A stretch of DNA of 64,000 nt from Pseudopedobacter sp038243635 (GCA_038243635.1 JBBSQW010000017.1:23206-87205); one strand, 5' to 3'. Numbered from the stretch's first letter, positions 34,235-44,800 are shown. A program made the numbers and translations. Notes: generated from the letters alone by a model not told the origin.

Positions 34235-35767
34235 ATGAACGGTAATATGAAGAGAATAGGTTTTACCTTATTAACAGCATTTGTTGGAGGCGCAGTTGCA
34301 ATTGGTGCCTATAAGTTATTAGAACCGAATGCGCTAGGCGGTTTAAGTCTCAGCGAAAAACAAAAAGTTTATTTTGCAAACAACCCATCAGAAATAACCG
34401 CATCAACGGGGGCAATAGATTTTACTCAGGCGGCGGCGGCGGTTTCGCCGGGTGTTGTTCATGTAAGAACAACTTATAGTCGCTCAAAAGGCCAGAGTGC
34501 AGATGACCCATTCGGTGATATGTTTGAAGATTTTTTCGGTAGAAAAAGACAATCTGCGCCTCAACAAAACAGACCAGCACCTATGGGGAAAGGATCTGGT
34601 GTAATTGTAACGGGCGATGGTTACATCATGACAAATAATCATGTTGTTGAGGATGCTGAAAAAATTGAGGTGATTTTGTCGGACAAGAGAGTGTTAGAAG
34701 CAAAAGTGATTGGCAGAGATAAAAACACGGATTTAGCCTTGATAAAAATTAGCGCTACGGATTTGCCAATCGTAAAATTAGGAAACTCAGACGATGTAAG
34801 AGTTGGAGAGTGGGTATTAGCAGTTGGTTTTCCTTTAACGTTAGAATCAACGGTGACAGCTGGTATTGTGAGTGCAAAATCTCGTCAAATCGGTATCTTA
34901 GAGCCAGAGATTGATAGAAACACTTACGACCCTAATAACCCACCTATAAATTCATCTATTGAATCATTTATTCAAACTGATGCAGTAATTAACAGAGGAA
35001 ATAGCGGTGGAGCTTTGGTTAACACTCGTGGAGAATTGATCGGAATAAACTCTGCCATCGCTTCTCAGTCTGGAACTTACGAAGGTTATGGATTTGCGAT
35101 TCCTGTTAATTTGGCGAAAAAAGTAATGGATGATTTCTTGAAGTTTGGAGAAGTTAAGCGAGGATTTATAGGAGTAACATTTCAGGAGTTAAATGCAGAT
35201 ATCGCAAAAGAGTTAAAGCTTACTGAAATAGACGGCTTGTACGTAAATTCAACCTTAGAAGGTGGTGCTGCTGAAAAAGCAGGTATTAAAAAAGGGGATA
35301 TCATTAAGAAGTTGGACGGACAAGAGATAAGCTCATCAGCTCGTTTGCAAGAACGAGTTGGCACCATGCGTCCAGGAGATAAAATTACTTTAGGGGTGTT
35401 GAGAGATGGGAAAATGAAAGATTTCAACGTTACTCTTAAAGGTAACGATGGAAATAAATTGGCTAGCAATAGCAAAGAAGTCACCGAAGTAGTAAACAGT
35501 TTAGGTGCAACTTTCTCTCCGCTAACGGCTGAGGCAAAGAAAAAGTATGGTATAAATTCTGGTGTGGTGGTTACAAGTGTGGCTGCAGGAAAAGTTTTTG
35601 ACATGTACGATATGCCAAAGGGAACGGTTATTACCAGTATAAATGGTAGGGGCGTTAATAATAACGATCAAGTTATTGCGGCGTTAAAGCAGGATACTAA
35701 AATGATTGCGCTGCAAGGTTTTGTGCCAGACGGTAGTCGTTTTAGAGTTACTTTCCCAGCAAAATAA
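34235..35767 (+). CDS. DegP/HtrA family periplasmic serine protease
   Basis: The 510-residue product starts MNGNMKRIGFTLLTAFVGGA, a membrane anchor or signal. The chymotrypsin-like domain has all three catalytic residues: His in MTNNHVVEDA, Asp in NTDLALIKI and Ser in NRGNSGGALVN. An insert rich in Gln/Pro (about 85-110) forms the LA-type loop. Two PDZ domains follow (GFIGVTFQELNADIAKELKL and GATFSPLTAEAKKKYG). It degrades and refolds damaged envelope proteins. Its own promoter and a strong terminator indicate a single-gene transcript. Confidence 0.95.
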   Translation: MNGNMKRIGFTLLTAFVGGAVAIGAYKLLEPNALGGLSLSEKQKVYFANNPSEITASTGAIDFTQAAAAVSPGVVHVRTTYSRSKGQSADDPFGDMFEDFFGRKRQSAPQQNRPAPMGKGSGVIVTGDGYIMTNNHVVEDAEKIEVILSDKRVLEAKVIGRDKNTDLALIKISATDLPIVKLGNSDDVRVGEWVLAVGFPLTLESTVTAGIVSAKSRQIGILEPEIDRNTYDPNNPPINSSIESFIQTDAVINRGNSGGALVNTRGELIGINSAIASQSGTYEGYGFAIPVNLAKKVMDDFLKFGEVKRGFIGVTFQELNADIAKELKLTEIDGLYVNSTLEGGAAEKAGIKKGDIIKKLDGQEISSSARLQERVGTMRPGDKITLGVLRDGKMKDFNVTLKGNDGNKLASNSKEVTEVVNSLGATFSPLTAEAKKKYGINSGVVVTSVAAGKVFDMYDMPKGTVITSINGRGVNNNDQVIAALKQDTKMIALQGFVPDGSRFRVTFPAK

Positions 35768-35784
35768 ACAGAAGATAAATTTTT

Positions 35785-35822
35785 AAAAGCCTCGGTACCA
35801 ATTACGCTACTGAGGCTTTTTT
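35785..35822 (+). terminator. terminator after the DegP-type gene
   Basis: AAAAGCCTCGGTA pairs with TACTGAGGCTTTT (one G-T pair) around a ten-base loop and runs into T residues. It lies 18 bases past the stop codon. Confidence 0.85.
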
Positions 35823-36083
35823 GTGCCTAAATTTTTTGATAATGGTAAAATAATAGTTAAAGTGCTAGTCATTTGGTATTTATTAAATAAAACGGCACTT
35901 GATTAAAAACATTTTTAGGCAGGCATTGTTAAAGACTTATAGCCAAGTTAATTCGTTTAAACTGGTTTGAGCAGCAATAAGCGAACAGCATAAAGTTAAC
36001 TATGGGTGTGAATGATTGGTAGCTTAGTGTATTTTATTTAAAATGTTTCTAAATAGCTAATACATGCAGGTTAATAACAGTTA

Positions 36084-36117
36084 TTGCAATTATTATGTCA
36101 TATAATAGATACTTTTG
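36084..36117 (+). promoter_or_regulatory. promoter of the sdhCAB operon
   Basis: TTG at 36084-36086 and TACTTTTG at 36110-36117 (TAnnTTTG) are 23 bases apart. The start of sdhC is 34 bases downstream. The rest of the 328-base gap before sdhC shows no other feature. Confidence 0.55.
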
Positions 36118-36150
36118 TAACCATAAAACCAATAAATACCAAAATAAATA

Positions 36151-36918
36151 ATGAGTAATTTTTCAAAAACCTTTTCCTCAACACTCGGGAAGAAACTGAT
36201 TATGAGTTTAACCGGTCTGTTTTTGTGTTCATTTTTGATTATTCACCTAATCGGAAATTTCCAATTATTTAAAAACGATCAAGGACTTGCATTTAACCAT
36301 TATGCACATTTTATGACCCATTTTACCCCGATTAAGGTGGTGTCGTATCTTCTATATACTTCAATTATAATACACGCGGTGTGGGCAATTATAATTACCA
36401 GACAAAATCAAGCTGCTCGTCCAGTTGCTTATGCCATAAAACCTAAAGACGGCACCATATGGTCCTCTCGCAATATGGGTATTTTAGGAACCATTATTTT
36501 TGTGTTTCTCGTAGTTCACATGAGTAATTTTTGGTACAAATACCACCAAGGTTATACGCCATTTATAGAATATCAAACAGATTTAAAAACTGGAAATACT
36601 ACCAGCAGAGTTTTAGATGCATCTGAGTTTAAACAGTATGCCATGTATGTCGAAAACGGAGTCGAAATAACACAAACAGAAGATTTGTATAAAGAAGTTG
36701 CTGTAGCATTTCAGCAATGGTGGTTAGTGGCGTTTTACATACTAGCAATGGCAGCTTTAGCATTTCACTTAATTCATGGTTTCCAAAGTGCTTTCCAAAC
36801 TCTGGGCTGGAACCATCGCAAGTACTTCCCGATAGTTAAATTTTTGGGTGTATGGGGTTTTGGATTACTAATTCCCATCGGTTTCGCTTTAATGCCTTTA
36901 TATTTTCTGTTTAAGTAA
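36151..36918 (+). CDS. sdhC: succinate dehydrogenase cytochrome b subunit
   Basis: This 255-residue protein has five hydrophobic helices of the diheme cytochrome b type (B-type, as in Bacillus and Wolinella). Histidines placed within helices are in FLIIHLIGNFQLF, FNHYAHFMTH, IIIHAVWAIII, FLVVHMSNFW and LAFHLIHGFQSAFQ. Such a subunit carries electrons from SdhB to menaquinone in the inner membrane and anchors the complex. It is the first gene of sdhCAB, 52 bases before sdhA. Confidence 0.93.
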   Translation: MSNFSKTFSSTLGKKLIMSLTGLFLCSFLIIHLIGNFQLFKNDQGLAFNHYAHFMTHFTPIKVVSYLLYTSIIIHAVWAIIITRQNQAARPVAYAIKPKDGTIWSSRNMGILGTIIFVFLVVHMSNFWYKYHQGYTPFIEYQTDLKTGNTTSRVLDASEFKQYAMYVENGVEITQTEDLYKEVAVAFQQWWLVAFYILAMAALAFHLIHGFQSAFQTLGWNHRKYFPIVKFLGVWGFGLLIPIGFALMPLYFLFK

Positions 36919-36970
36919 TAAAAAATAAGCTAGCATTTTAAATGCTTGGCTAGTAAAAAATTAAGATAAG

Positions 36971-38905
36971 ATGAAGTTAGATGCTAAAATTCCAGAAGGC
37001 CCATTAGCCGAAAAATGGAACAAACACAAATTCGATCTAAAACTGGTAAATCCAGCAAATAAGCGTAAATATGATGTTATTGTTGTGGGTACCGGTTTAG
37101 CCGGTGCCTCTGCAGCAGCGTCGCTAGCAGAATTGGGATATAACGTAAAATCATTTTGCTTTCAAGACAGTCCTCGTAGGGCGCATTCTATTGCCGCTCA
37201 GGGCGGGATTAACGCCGCAAAGAACTATCCTAATGATGGTGATTCAGTTTATCGTTTATTTTACGATACCATTAAAGGTGGTGATTATAGGTCAAGAGAG
37301 GGAAATACCTACCGTTTAGCAGAAGTTTCTGTAAATATTATTGACCAATGCGTTGCACAAGGCGTTCCTTTTGCTCGTGAATATGGTGGCTTGTTAGATA
37401 ATCGTTCTTTTGGAGGGGCACAGGTTTCAAGAACTTTCTATGCAAAAGGACAAACCGGTCAGCAGTTGTTGCTGGGTGCTTATTCCGCATTAAACCGACA
37501 AATTGAGCTGGGCAAAGTGAAAATGTATAACCGCTCAGAGATGTTGGATTTGGTAGTGGTTGATGGTAAAGCACAAGGTATTGTTACCCGTAATTTAATT
37601 ACTGGAAACATAGATACACATAGTGCACATGCAGTTTTATTGTGTACAGGCGGTTACGGAAACGTATTTTACCTTTCTACCAATGCAATGGGATGTAACG
37701 TAACCGCAGCATGGAGAGCGCATAAAAAAGGAGCTTATTTTGCAAACCCTTGCTACACTCAAATTCACCCAACTTGTATTCCTGTAACTGGGGATCATCA
37801 ATCCAAGCTGACTTTAATGTCAGAATCATTACGTAATGATGGTAGGGTTTGGGTGCCTAAAACATTAGAGTTATCAAAAAAACTACAAAACGGCGAACTA
37901 AAAGCTAAAGATATTCAAGAAGCTGATAGAGATTACTACCTAGAACGTAAGTATCCATCTTTCGGTAACTTGGTTCCGCGTGATGTGGCTTCAAGAAATG
38001 CGAAACAGGTTTGTGATGAAGGGCGTGGAGTGGGTAAATCTGGTTTAGCAGTTTATTTAGATTTTGCCGATTCAATTAGCAGATTAGGTCAGCCAGCAGT
38101 TGCCGCTAAATACGGGAACTTGTTTGATATGTATCAGCAAATTACTGATGAAAACCCATACGAAGTGCCAATGAGGATTTACCCTGCGGTACACTATACC
38201 ATGGGCGGACTTTGGGTAGATTATAACCTGATGACTAGCTTACCAGGTTTATATTGTTTAGGAGAGGCAAACTTCTCTGATCACGGTGCAAACAGATTAG
38301 GTGCTTCGGCATTAATGCAAGGCTTGGCAGATGGTTATTTTGTAGTTCCATACACAGTTGGTGATTATTTAGCTAAAATTGGTCCTGAACCAATAGATGC
38401 TAGTCGCCCAGAATTTGCAAAAGCAAAAGCAGAAGTAGAAGAGAAAATCAAAACGCTTTTATCCCTAAAAGGAACCCGAACCGTTGATGAGTTTCACCGT
38501 GATTTAGGCCATATCATGTGGGAATATTGTGGAATGTCTCGTAACGCAGAAGGTTTAAAGAAAGCAAAAGGCTTAATCGCCGAACTTAGAAATTCGTTTT
38601 GGAAAGATGTGATTGTAGTTGGTGAAAACGAAGAAGTGAATCAATCCTTGGAGAAAGCCGGTAGAGTAGCAGATTTTCTGGAATTAGGAGAATTGATGGT
38701 AGACGATGCGCTTAATCGTAGTGAATCTTGTGGCGGTCACTTCAGAGAAGAGTCTCAAACACCAGAAGGCGAAGCTTTAAGAAAAGATGATGAATTTGCT
38801 TACGTAGCAGCTTGGGAGTTCAAAGGAATTAACATGCCAGAAGCACTTCATAAAGAAGAACTAGTTTTTGAAAACGTTAAATTAACACAAAGGAGTTATA
38901 AATAG
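36971..38905 (+). CDS. sdhA: succinate dehydrogenase/fumarate reductase flavoprotein subunit
   Basis: This 644-residue protein has the FAD dinucleotide fold VVGTGLAGASAAASLAELGY, the covalent FAD site RRAHSIAAQGGIN, and active-site stretches including HPTCIPVTGD and NRLGASALMQGL. The C-terminal helical domain is complete. It oxidises succinate to fumarate in the citric acid cycle, with its active site on the cytoplasmic side and electrons going to SdhB. The length fits the Bacteroidota/epsilon-type subunit. Confidence 0.97.
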   Translation: MKLDAKIPEGPLAEKWNKHKFDLKLVNPANKRKYDVIVVGTGLAGASAAASLAELGYNVKSFCFQDSPRRAHSIAAQGGINAAKNYPNDGDSVYRLFYDTIKGGDYRSREGNTYRLAEVSVNIIDQCVAQGVPFAREYGGLLDNRSFGGAQVSRTFYAKGQTGQQLLLGAYSALNRQIELGKVKMYNRSEMLDLVVVDGKAQGIVTRNLITGNIDTHSAHAVLLCTGGYGNVFYLSTNAMGCNVTAAWRAHKKGAYFANPCYTQIHPTCIPVTGDHQSKLTLMSESLRNDGRVWVPKTLELSKKLQNGELKAKDIQEADRDYYLERKYPSFGNLVPRDVASRNAKQVCDEGRGVGKSGLAVYLDFADSISRLGQPAVAAKYGNLFDMYQQITDENPYEVPMRIYPAVHYTMGGLWVDYNLMTSLPGLYCLGEANFSDHGANRLGASALMQGLADGYFVVPYTVGDYLAKIGPEPIDASRPEFAKAKAEVEEKIKTLLSLKGTRTVDEFHRDLGHIMWEYCGMSRNAEGLKKAKGLIAELRNSFWKDVIVVGENEEVNQSLEKAGRVADFLELGELMVDDALNRSESCGGHFREESQTPEGEALRKDDEFAYVAAWEFKGINMPEALHKEELVFENVKLTQRSYK

Positions 38906-39000
38906 TAGGAAGTAGAAAGTAGGAAGTAGAAAGTAACAAGACAATCGTCTTGACACTAGGCACTCAATACACAATACTAACTACTCAATACTAAAAAGAT
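38904..39000. repeat. short tandem repeats between sdhA and sdhB
   Basis: Five seven-base units alternate AGTAGGA and AGTAGAA (the last is AGTAACA) from 38904 to 38938. After an imperfect hairpin around ACAATCGTCTTG come three near-copies of CTCAATACTA up to 38996. The reverse complement of that word (AGTATTGAGTA) is found in the nuoE-nuoF gap. The sdhA stop codon overlaps the first unit. Confidence 0.7.
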
Positions 39001-39759
39001 ATGAGTGGACACATGAATCTGACGTTGAAAGTATGGCGTCAAAAGAACAGTACAACACCTGGAAAATTTGTGACTTATAAGGCAGATGATATCTCTCCGG
39101 ATATGTCTTTTTTGGAGATGTTGGACGTGGTGAACGAAGACTTGATTAAAAAGACCGAGGATCCAATCCATTTTGACCACGATTGTAGAGAAGGTATTTG
39201 CGGAATGTGCTCTTTGGTAATCAATGGCGAACCTCACGGACCAAAAAGAGCAACTACAACTTGTCAATTACATATGCGTAGTTTCTCTGATAAAGACACC
39301 ATTGTAATTGAGCCTTGGAGGGCTTCTGCTTTCCCGGTGGTAAAAGATTTAGTGACAGATCGTTCTTCATTTGAAAGAATTCAGCAAGCAGGCGGATACG
39401 TTTCTGTTGGTACAGGCGGTGTTCCGGATGCTAACGAAATTTCAATTTCTAAAGTAATTGCTGACGAAGCCTTCAACTCCGCAGAATGTATTGGTTGTGG
39501 CGCTTGCGTAGCAGCTTGCAAAAACGCTTCGGCGATGCTGTTTGTTTCGGCAAAAATTTCTCAATACGCTTTATTACCACAAGGACAGCCAGAACGTTAT
39601 GCTAGAGCAGAAGCTATGGTGTTGCAAATGGACGAAGAAGGATTTGGAGGTTGCACCAATACATATGCTTGCGAGGCACAATGCCCTAAAGAGATTAAGG
39701 TAACCAACATTGCCCGTATGAGTCGCGAGTTCTTTAATGCAGAGCTTATAAAATCTTAA
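39001..39759 (+). CDS. sdhB: succinate dehydrogenase/fumarate reductase iron-sulfur subunit
   Basis: This 252-residue protein has the plant-type [2Fe-2S] ligands in CREGICGMC plus a downstream Cys, and the two ferredoxin-like cluster motifs CIGCGACVAAC and CTNTYACEAQCP for [4Fe-4S] and [3Fe-4S]. It passes electrons from SdhA to the heme/quinone subunit SdhC. It is the last gene of the operon and is followed by a terminator. Confidence 0.97.
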   Translation: MSGHMNLTLKVWRQKNSTTPGKFVTYKADDISPDMSFLEMLDVVNEDLIKKTEDPIHFDHDCREGICGMCSLVINGEPHGPKRATTTCQLHMRSFSDKDTIVIEPWRASAFPVVKDLVTDRSSFERIQQAGGYVSVGTGGVPDANEISISKVIADEAFNSAECIGCGACVAACKNASAMLFVSAKISQYALLPQGQPERYARAEAMVLQMDEEGFGGCTNTYACEAQCPKEIKVTNIARMSREFFNAELIKS

Positions 39760-39786
39760 CTAGGTTTAAAAGAATATTTATAGATG

Positions 39787-39816
39787 AGGGATGTATTAAT
39801 TTACGTCCCTTTTTTG
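39787..39816 (+). terminator. terminator of the sdhCAB operon
   Basis: AGGGATGTA pairs with TACGTCCCT (one G-T pair) around TTAATT and is followed by a T run. It lies 28 bases past the sdhB stop. Confidence 0.8.
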
Positions 39817-39919
39817 TTTTTGGGAAAAATTACTGAATTAAAGATTTCGTCATGTTGAGGTTAATATATTTCATATAAATCAACATGAAATGACTTTGAA
39901 GTTTGCCACGAACATAAGA

Positions 39920-39950
39920 GGGTGTCACCCTGAGCGGAGTCGAAGGGGTG
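39920..39950. repeat. dispersed repeat fragment
   Basis: The word around GTCACCCTGAGCGGAGTCGA is a widespread Bacteroidota intergenic sequence (from memory). Here it stands exactly where the RelE-like remnant ends, so its arrival or a deletion at its edge may have cut that gene. Confidence 0.55.
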
Positions 39951-39956
39951 TGTTGG

Positions 39957-40061
39957 GTTCAAATTTCCGATGGCTTCAAGAATCGGTTCGGCAACCTTGT
40001 CAGAAAGTTTATCTAATGCTTTAACCGCTTTTTTAGATAAAAATACCGTATAATCAGATAC
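39957..40061 (-). pseudogene. RelE/ParE-type toxin, N-terminal remnant
   Basis: On the minus strand 35 codons read VSDYTVFLSKKAVKALDKLS and on to EPILEAIGNLN, the first third of a RelE-superfamily toxin. No start codon remains (GTA stands where ATG is expected), and the reading is lost at the dispersed repeat at 39950. It overlaps the antitoxin end by a few bases, as toxin-antitoxin pairs often do. Confidence 0.6.
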
Positions 40062-40256
40062 CTCTTGTTTTCCGTTGACTTAGGTAATCTTCAAAAAGAA
40101 TCCGCTCTCCTCTATCTTCTTTTTTTGATTCGTCATAAAGCTTAATGTCCTGCAGTTCTTCCAGTTCCTCAACCATTGCCTCGTATTCTTCTAAGGACAT
40201 AACTACAAGTTTTTTTCGGCAGTATCTGTAATATTTTGTGGGCTTATAGTTGACAT
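40054..40256 (-). pseudogene. Phd/RelB-type antitoxin with a frameshift
   Basis: ATG 40256 begins MSTISPQNITDTAEK, but after an A run of seven (plus-strand T run 40210-40216) this frame stops. An eighth A would join it to KLVVMSLEEYEAMVEELEEL ... ERILFEDYLSQRKTRGI, the rest of a common Bacteroidota antitoxin. The open frame from 40359 is the wrong frame upstream of the run. Together with the toxin remnant this is a dead toxin-antitoxin module. Confidence 0.6.
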
Positions 40257-40498
40257 TTATGTTGTGTTTATTTACTACGCTTCGTTCTAAATCTAATTTA
40301 GCAATAATATATTGTATTTCTGAGAACAAGTGCAGAGGGTTCGGAAAATAACACAACAAACAAGTTAATACAGAACTGAAAATTGTTAAAAACGTAATTA
40401 GCTATAAGTTAGCTTTCTACTGGCTTACTGTCAATTTTTATTTGACTTTATCCACATTTTTAAGCTACATTTATATCAATCTTAAAAGGAGAATAAAT

Positions 40499-41464
40499 AT
40501 GGCTAATCACGTAAACATTCCTCGCTTAGACTTGAACGACTATTTAAAAGGTACGCCTGCTCAAAAGAAACAATTTTCTGATGATATAGGTAAGTCTTTT
40601 AATGATACCGGATTTGTAACGATTACCAATCATGGCTTGAGCAAAGATTTGATCGAAAAGCTTTATCAGCAAGTAAAAAACGTATTCTCTTTGCCAGAAG
40701 AAAGCAAGCTTAAATACGAAAAGGTTGAGCTCGCTGGTCAAAGAGGATATACTTCTAAAGGACGCGAGAAAGCTAAAGATTCAAAAACTCCAGACCTAAA
40801 AGAGTTTTGGCAAATAGGGCAATATGTGGAAGATGGTGATGCATTAAAAGAAGAATATCCTGATAATATTGAGGTGAGTGAATTTCCAGAATTTAACTCA
40901 ACCACGAAAGAAACTTATCAAAGTTTAGAACGAGCCGGTAAGCATATTTTAAATGCAATTTCAGTTTATTTAGGGCTGCCAGAAAACTATTTTGAAGATA
41001 AAGTACATAATGGAAACTCAATTTTACGAGGCATTCATTATTTCCCGATAGAAAACCCAGATGCTTTACCAGCAGATGCTGTAAGAGCAGGAGCGCATGA
41101 AGATATTAACCTAATTACTTTATTAATTGGTGCAAGCGCAGACGGCTTAGAGGTGCTAACTCGCGAGGGCGGGTGGTTTGCAATCAAAGCACAAGGCGAA
41201 GATATTGTGGTCAACGTAGGTGATATGTTACAACGTTTAACCAACAATAAACTACGTTCTACTACACACCGAGTAGTAAATCCGCCAAGAGAGCTGATGA
41301 AAACTTCAAGATATTCTGTTCCGTTCTTTTTGCATCCAAGATCGAATATGGATTTAAGTTGTTTGGCTTCTTGCGTAGATACGGAACACCCAAAAGCTTA
41401 CAGCGACATTACCGCTGGTGACTATCTGGACGAGCGTTTAAGAGAAATCGGTTTAAAAAAATAA
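40499..41464 (+). CDS. 2-oxoglutarate/Fe(II) oxygenase, isopenicillin N synthase family
   Basis: ATG 40499 is chosen for the strong AAAAGGAG site just upstream; the open frame from 40442 has no such site. The 321-residue product begins MANHVNIPRLDLNDYL with the DIOX_N-type domain (GFVTITNHGLSKDLIEKLYQ). It then has the double-stranded beta-helix with the iron ligands in AHEDINLITLL (His-x-Asp) and RSTTHRVVNP (distal His), and RYSVPFF with Arg-x-Ser for 2-oxoglutarate. It should hydroxylate or otherwise oxidise a small molecule; the substrate is unknown. No biosynthetic cluster is around it. Confidence 0.88.
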   Translation: MANHVNIPRLDLNDYLKGTPAQKKQFSDDIGKSFNDTGFVTITNHGLSKDLIEKLYQQVKNVFSLPEESKLKYEKVELAGQRGYTSKGREKAKDSKTPDLKEFWQIGQYVEDGDALKEEYPDNIEVSEFPEFNSTTKETYQSLERAGKHILNAISVYLGLPENYFEDKVHNGNSILRGIHYFPIENPDALPADAVRAGAHEDINLITLLIGASADGLEVLTREGGWFAIKAQGEDIVVNVGDMLQRLTNNKLRSTTHRVVNPPRELMKTSRYSVPFFLHPRSNMDLSCLASCVDTEHPKAYSDITAGDYLDERLREIGLKK

Positions 41465-41484
41465 TTCTCAAATTTGAGAATAGG

Positions 41485-41515
41485 AAAGAAGGTGTCTGAA
41501 AGGGCGCCTTTCTTT
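41485..41515 (+). terminator. possible terminator after the oxygenase gene
   Basis: AAAGAAGGTGTC and GGCGCCTTTCTTT pair with G-T pairs and one bulge. A perfect 14-base palindrome (TCTCAAATTTGAGA) lies just before it. Only a short T run follows. Confidence 0.5.
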
Positions 41516-41565
41516 GTTTAATGGTGAAATTTAATTCCTTCACGCAATGCCCCCAGCTTTTCCCC

Positions 41566-41705
41566 GTCATTTCGACGATAGGAGAAATCTGTAAGTTTGT
41601 TAGCACTTTCCCCATTTTTGTCCACTGCTTTTTCAAAGACAATACATTAAAAAAAAGATTCTGTTTTTCATCGGTTAGAGATTTCTCACTATCGTTCGAA
41701 ATGAC
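41566..41705. repeat. dispersed repeat element with imperfect terminal inverted repeats
   Basis: The left end (GTCATTTCGACGATAGGAGA, 41566 on) and the right end (to 41705) are imperfect reverse complements over about 27 bases. The element between them is non-coding. It lies in the convergent gap between the oxygenase and the T9SS cargo gene. Reading frames of 60-77 codons across it are not credible. Similar words occur near 6496-6524. Confidence 0.65.
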
Positions 41706-41790
41706 AGGCTGAAAGGCGGTTGGTCATCCTCGGTATTGTCTCGAAGTAACGAGAGATCTTAGAAATAGAATAAATTTACCATTCACAATC

Positions 41791-41830
41791 AAAAAAAAAT
41801 GTCCCGAAAGTTTATCGCTTCCGGGGCATT
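41791..41830 (-). terminator. terminator of the T9SS cargo gene
   Basis: On the minus strand AATGCCCCGGAAG pairs with the complementary arm around a seven-base loop (two G-T pairs) and is followed by nine T. It lies 20 bases beyond the stop codon. Confidence 0.75.
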
Positions 41831-41850
41831 CATGAAATTATGGATCCTTT

Positions 41851-44800
41851 TTAAAGCTTGATCACTTTATGTGAACTGCTTTCTTTTTGACCAGTTAATC
41901 TGATGATGTAGGAGCCAGATTTATAATTGCTTAAATCGAACTGAGTTTCGTTTTGCTCTGCAGTTAAAACCTGTTGCTCCAGCACTTTTCCGCTTAAGTC
42001 TACCAAACTAGCATGGTTAAATGCGCTTGTAGCAAACTTTACGCTGACTAAATCTGCAGTAGGATTCGGATAAACAGATACTTCTATGTTAGCAAGTTGG
42101 AATACAACAGAACGTACACCTAAATCAGTAATTTTTCCATCGATATCTATTTGTTGTAAACGGTAGTAATTTGTTCCTACACTTGGCGACTGATCTAAGA
42201 AAGTATAGCTACTGCTGTTTCCTTTGCTAGCTACATTCCCAACTGTTGTAAAATTACCACCATCTATACTACGGCTAACCGTAAAAGATTTATTGTTTTG
42301 CTCGCTGGCAGTTTGCCAAGTTAATTTTGTGCCGGCTGTTTCTGCTTTCGCAGTAAAACTTGTTAAGTTAACAGGCAATGTACCTTCGTATTCATAAGCG
42401 CCCATATCTACAGCGCCATTGAAACGTGGTTTCCCGGCTAAGTCAGTGCTGATGCCATTTAAATCCGGGGTTTGACCTTCAACATAAAACAAATCGCTAC
42501 CAGCGTTTATTGCGGCGCTATTGCTTTGAAGCGTATAATCACCATCTGCAAACGGAGCATTGGTTGTAGTAGACGGTTGTGTAAACATTGGATTAACGTC
42601 TAAATTATTGCCACCATCTATGCCAGTTTCTGCAACCCAGTTGATTCCGCTTCCGCCGCTTTCTGTAATAATGCTATAACTAATTGTTGAGGTTGATTCA
42701 TCATTAAAAATACCATTTATGATGCTGTTCCGAATAATTGGATTGCTTAAGCTCGCGTTATATATGCCACTTATATTGCCATTTCCATCTGAGTTATCAG
42801 TTATGGTGGTATTGGTTAATACTGGGTTGCTCCCTGCATTGTATAGACCGGCTCCTCCCTGGCCAATATTACCTATCATTGTTACGTTGGTAAGAATGGC
42901 GTTTCCGGAAATATTTGCCATTCCGCCACCTCCTGCGGAGGTGTTTCCATTAAGCCTAACATTTTTCAAAACCGGCTCCCCCTGATAATTCATTATTCCA
43001 CCACCTATAAAACCAATATTTTTGGTAAATATTAGATTATTTAGCACAGGACTACTTGGAAAGCAAATTAACCCGCCTCCGAAACCTTTTGGGATATCCT
43101 CTCCGTTTACGGTAATAGAAGCGTTGTTGTCGGTGTCAACTGCGTAGCCACTGGTAATGGTAAAGCCGTTAAGTTGCGCATTTCCCACGGAGCCCACTGA
43201 TGATAATACATGGAAAGTGTTTTCAGAGAAACCACTCATTGATGAACCATCTCCGAGTATTATATCTTCCAAGTTTATGTCATCCCCATTAAAATCTCCA
43301 CTCAGTATACTTTTGTTTAAAGATGTTGCACTGGTATCGCGTAGGCTAGTATTTGCTTCTGGAGCATTTGCATTAAAACCACCGAATATTTTAATATCGT
43401 TTCTAAGTACAAAAGCATTGTCCTGGTTGCCTTCATCTGGTGTGTAAGCTCCAGAAAAGTCAGTATTAGCTGGGTAAATTGGTTTATAAGTTCCTGCAGC
43501 TACATAAACGTTTTCGGTGCTTTGCTGTATAGCCTTTTGCAAATCACTGGTTGCATTGGTCCAAGAACTTCCGTCTTCTAAACCCGCACCATTTTCAGAT
43601 ACATAAACTGTTGCGCTTGCCGCCACCGGCAACGTAGGCAAAAGAAAGCTTTTTGCATAAGCGCCTTCATTTTCTGCAGCATAAGCTACCACTAATTCTT
43701 TTCCGGTACTAGTGATGCCGGCAGAGCCAGTAGCGCTAGCAGAGATACTCGCATTACCTACGGTTTCCCAAACGTTCCCATTTAATTTTTTGACCGTTAA
43801 TACGCTGCTGCCATCGAGATAACTTAGGTAAGGAACATTGTTGACAAAAATTAGCTTTAGATAATCTGAACCACTATCAGGTAAAACAGCGCTAACTAAA
43901 TCCCATTTTTCATTAACGGTGTTGTATTTTCTAACAGTAGCTTTAGAGGTTCCGCCATTGCTATACGCAATGTAAACATTGCCATTATTAAACGCTATGT
44001 TAGAATTAGTAGAATATTTTCCTGAAAAATCAGTATTATCAACAGTTTCCCAAATGTTTCCATTGAGTTTTTTTACGATAATCTTTTGATAGATTGCATT
44101 ATCAGCAAGAACTATGTAGGGTACGTTTTCGTTAAATGTAATATCGGGATAGTTTGAATACTTACCAGAAAAGTTGGCATCTCCAACAAGTTCCCAATCG
44201 TTTGTACTGGTGTTAAATTTTTTAACATTTGCCCTCCCTTGACTCCCTTCATCGATATAAACTACGTAAGGTATATTGCCATCAAATGCGATTTTACCAG
44301 ACGCCACTCCAGAAGAAATTGGATTAGTGCCTACTGTCTCCCATGTTTGGTTTATGCTATTATAACGCTGTACGATAAGCTTGCCACCCTTAGAATTGTC
44401 GGAGTAGGCGACATAAGGAGTAATTCCGTTAAAAATAATATTTGCTGGTCCATAACCGTCTCCAGCAGAAAAACCTGTGGCACCCACTGCTTCCCAAGCG
44501 GCTCCATTACGTTTCTGCACTGTTATTTTTCCGGATTCCGTCCCATCGCGGTAAGCAACATAAGGATAAGTGCCATCTGAAGCGATACTTATTCCGTTGG
44601 TACCGCCTGCTGAAAATCCAGAATCGCCTATGGTTTTCCAGCTTGTGCCATCAAATTGCTTTACCTGCATTTTTTTCTTATAATCTCCCTCAAGATAGGT
44701 AACGTATGGAACTGTACCATTAAATGCAATAACCATAGGCGATTCATCGCCAAAACCTTCATCACCGCCCCCGCCACTATTTGACGAACTCAAATCTCCA

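Noticed and set aside
38904..39000. CRISPR-like array between sdhA and sdhB
   Set aside because: Units are seven bases long with no spacers, so they are simple tandem repeats.
41521..41712. 63-codon frame after the oxygenase gene
   Set aside because: It lies within a dispersed repeat with inverted ends and is not protein-like.
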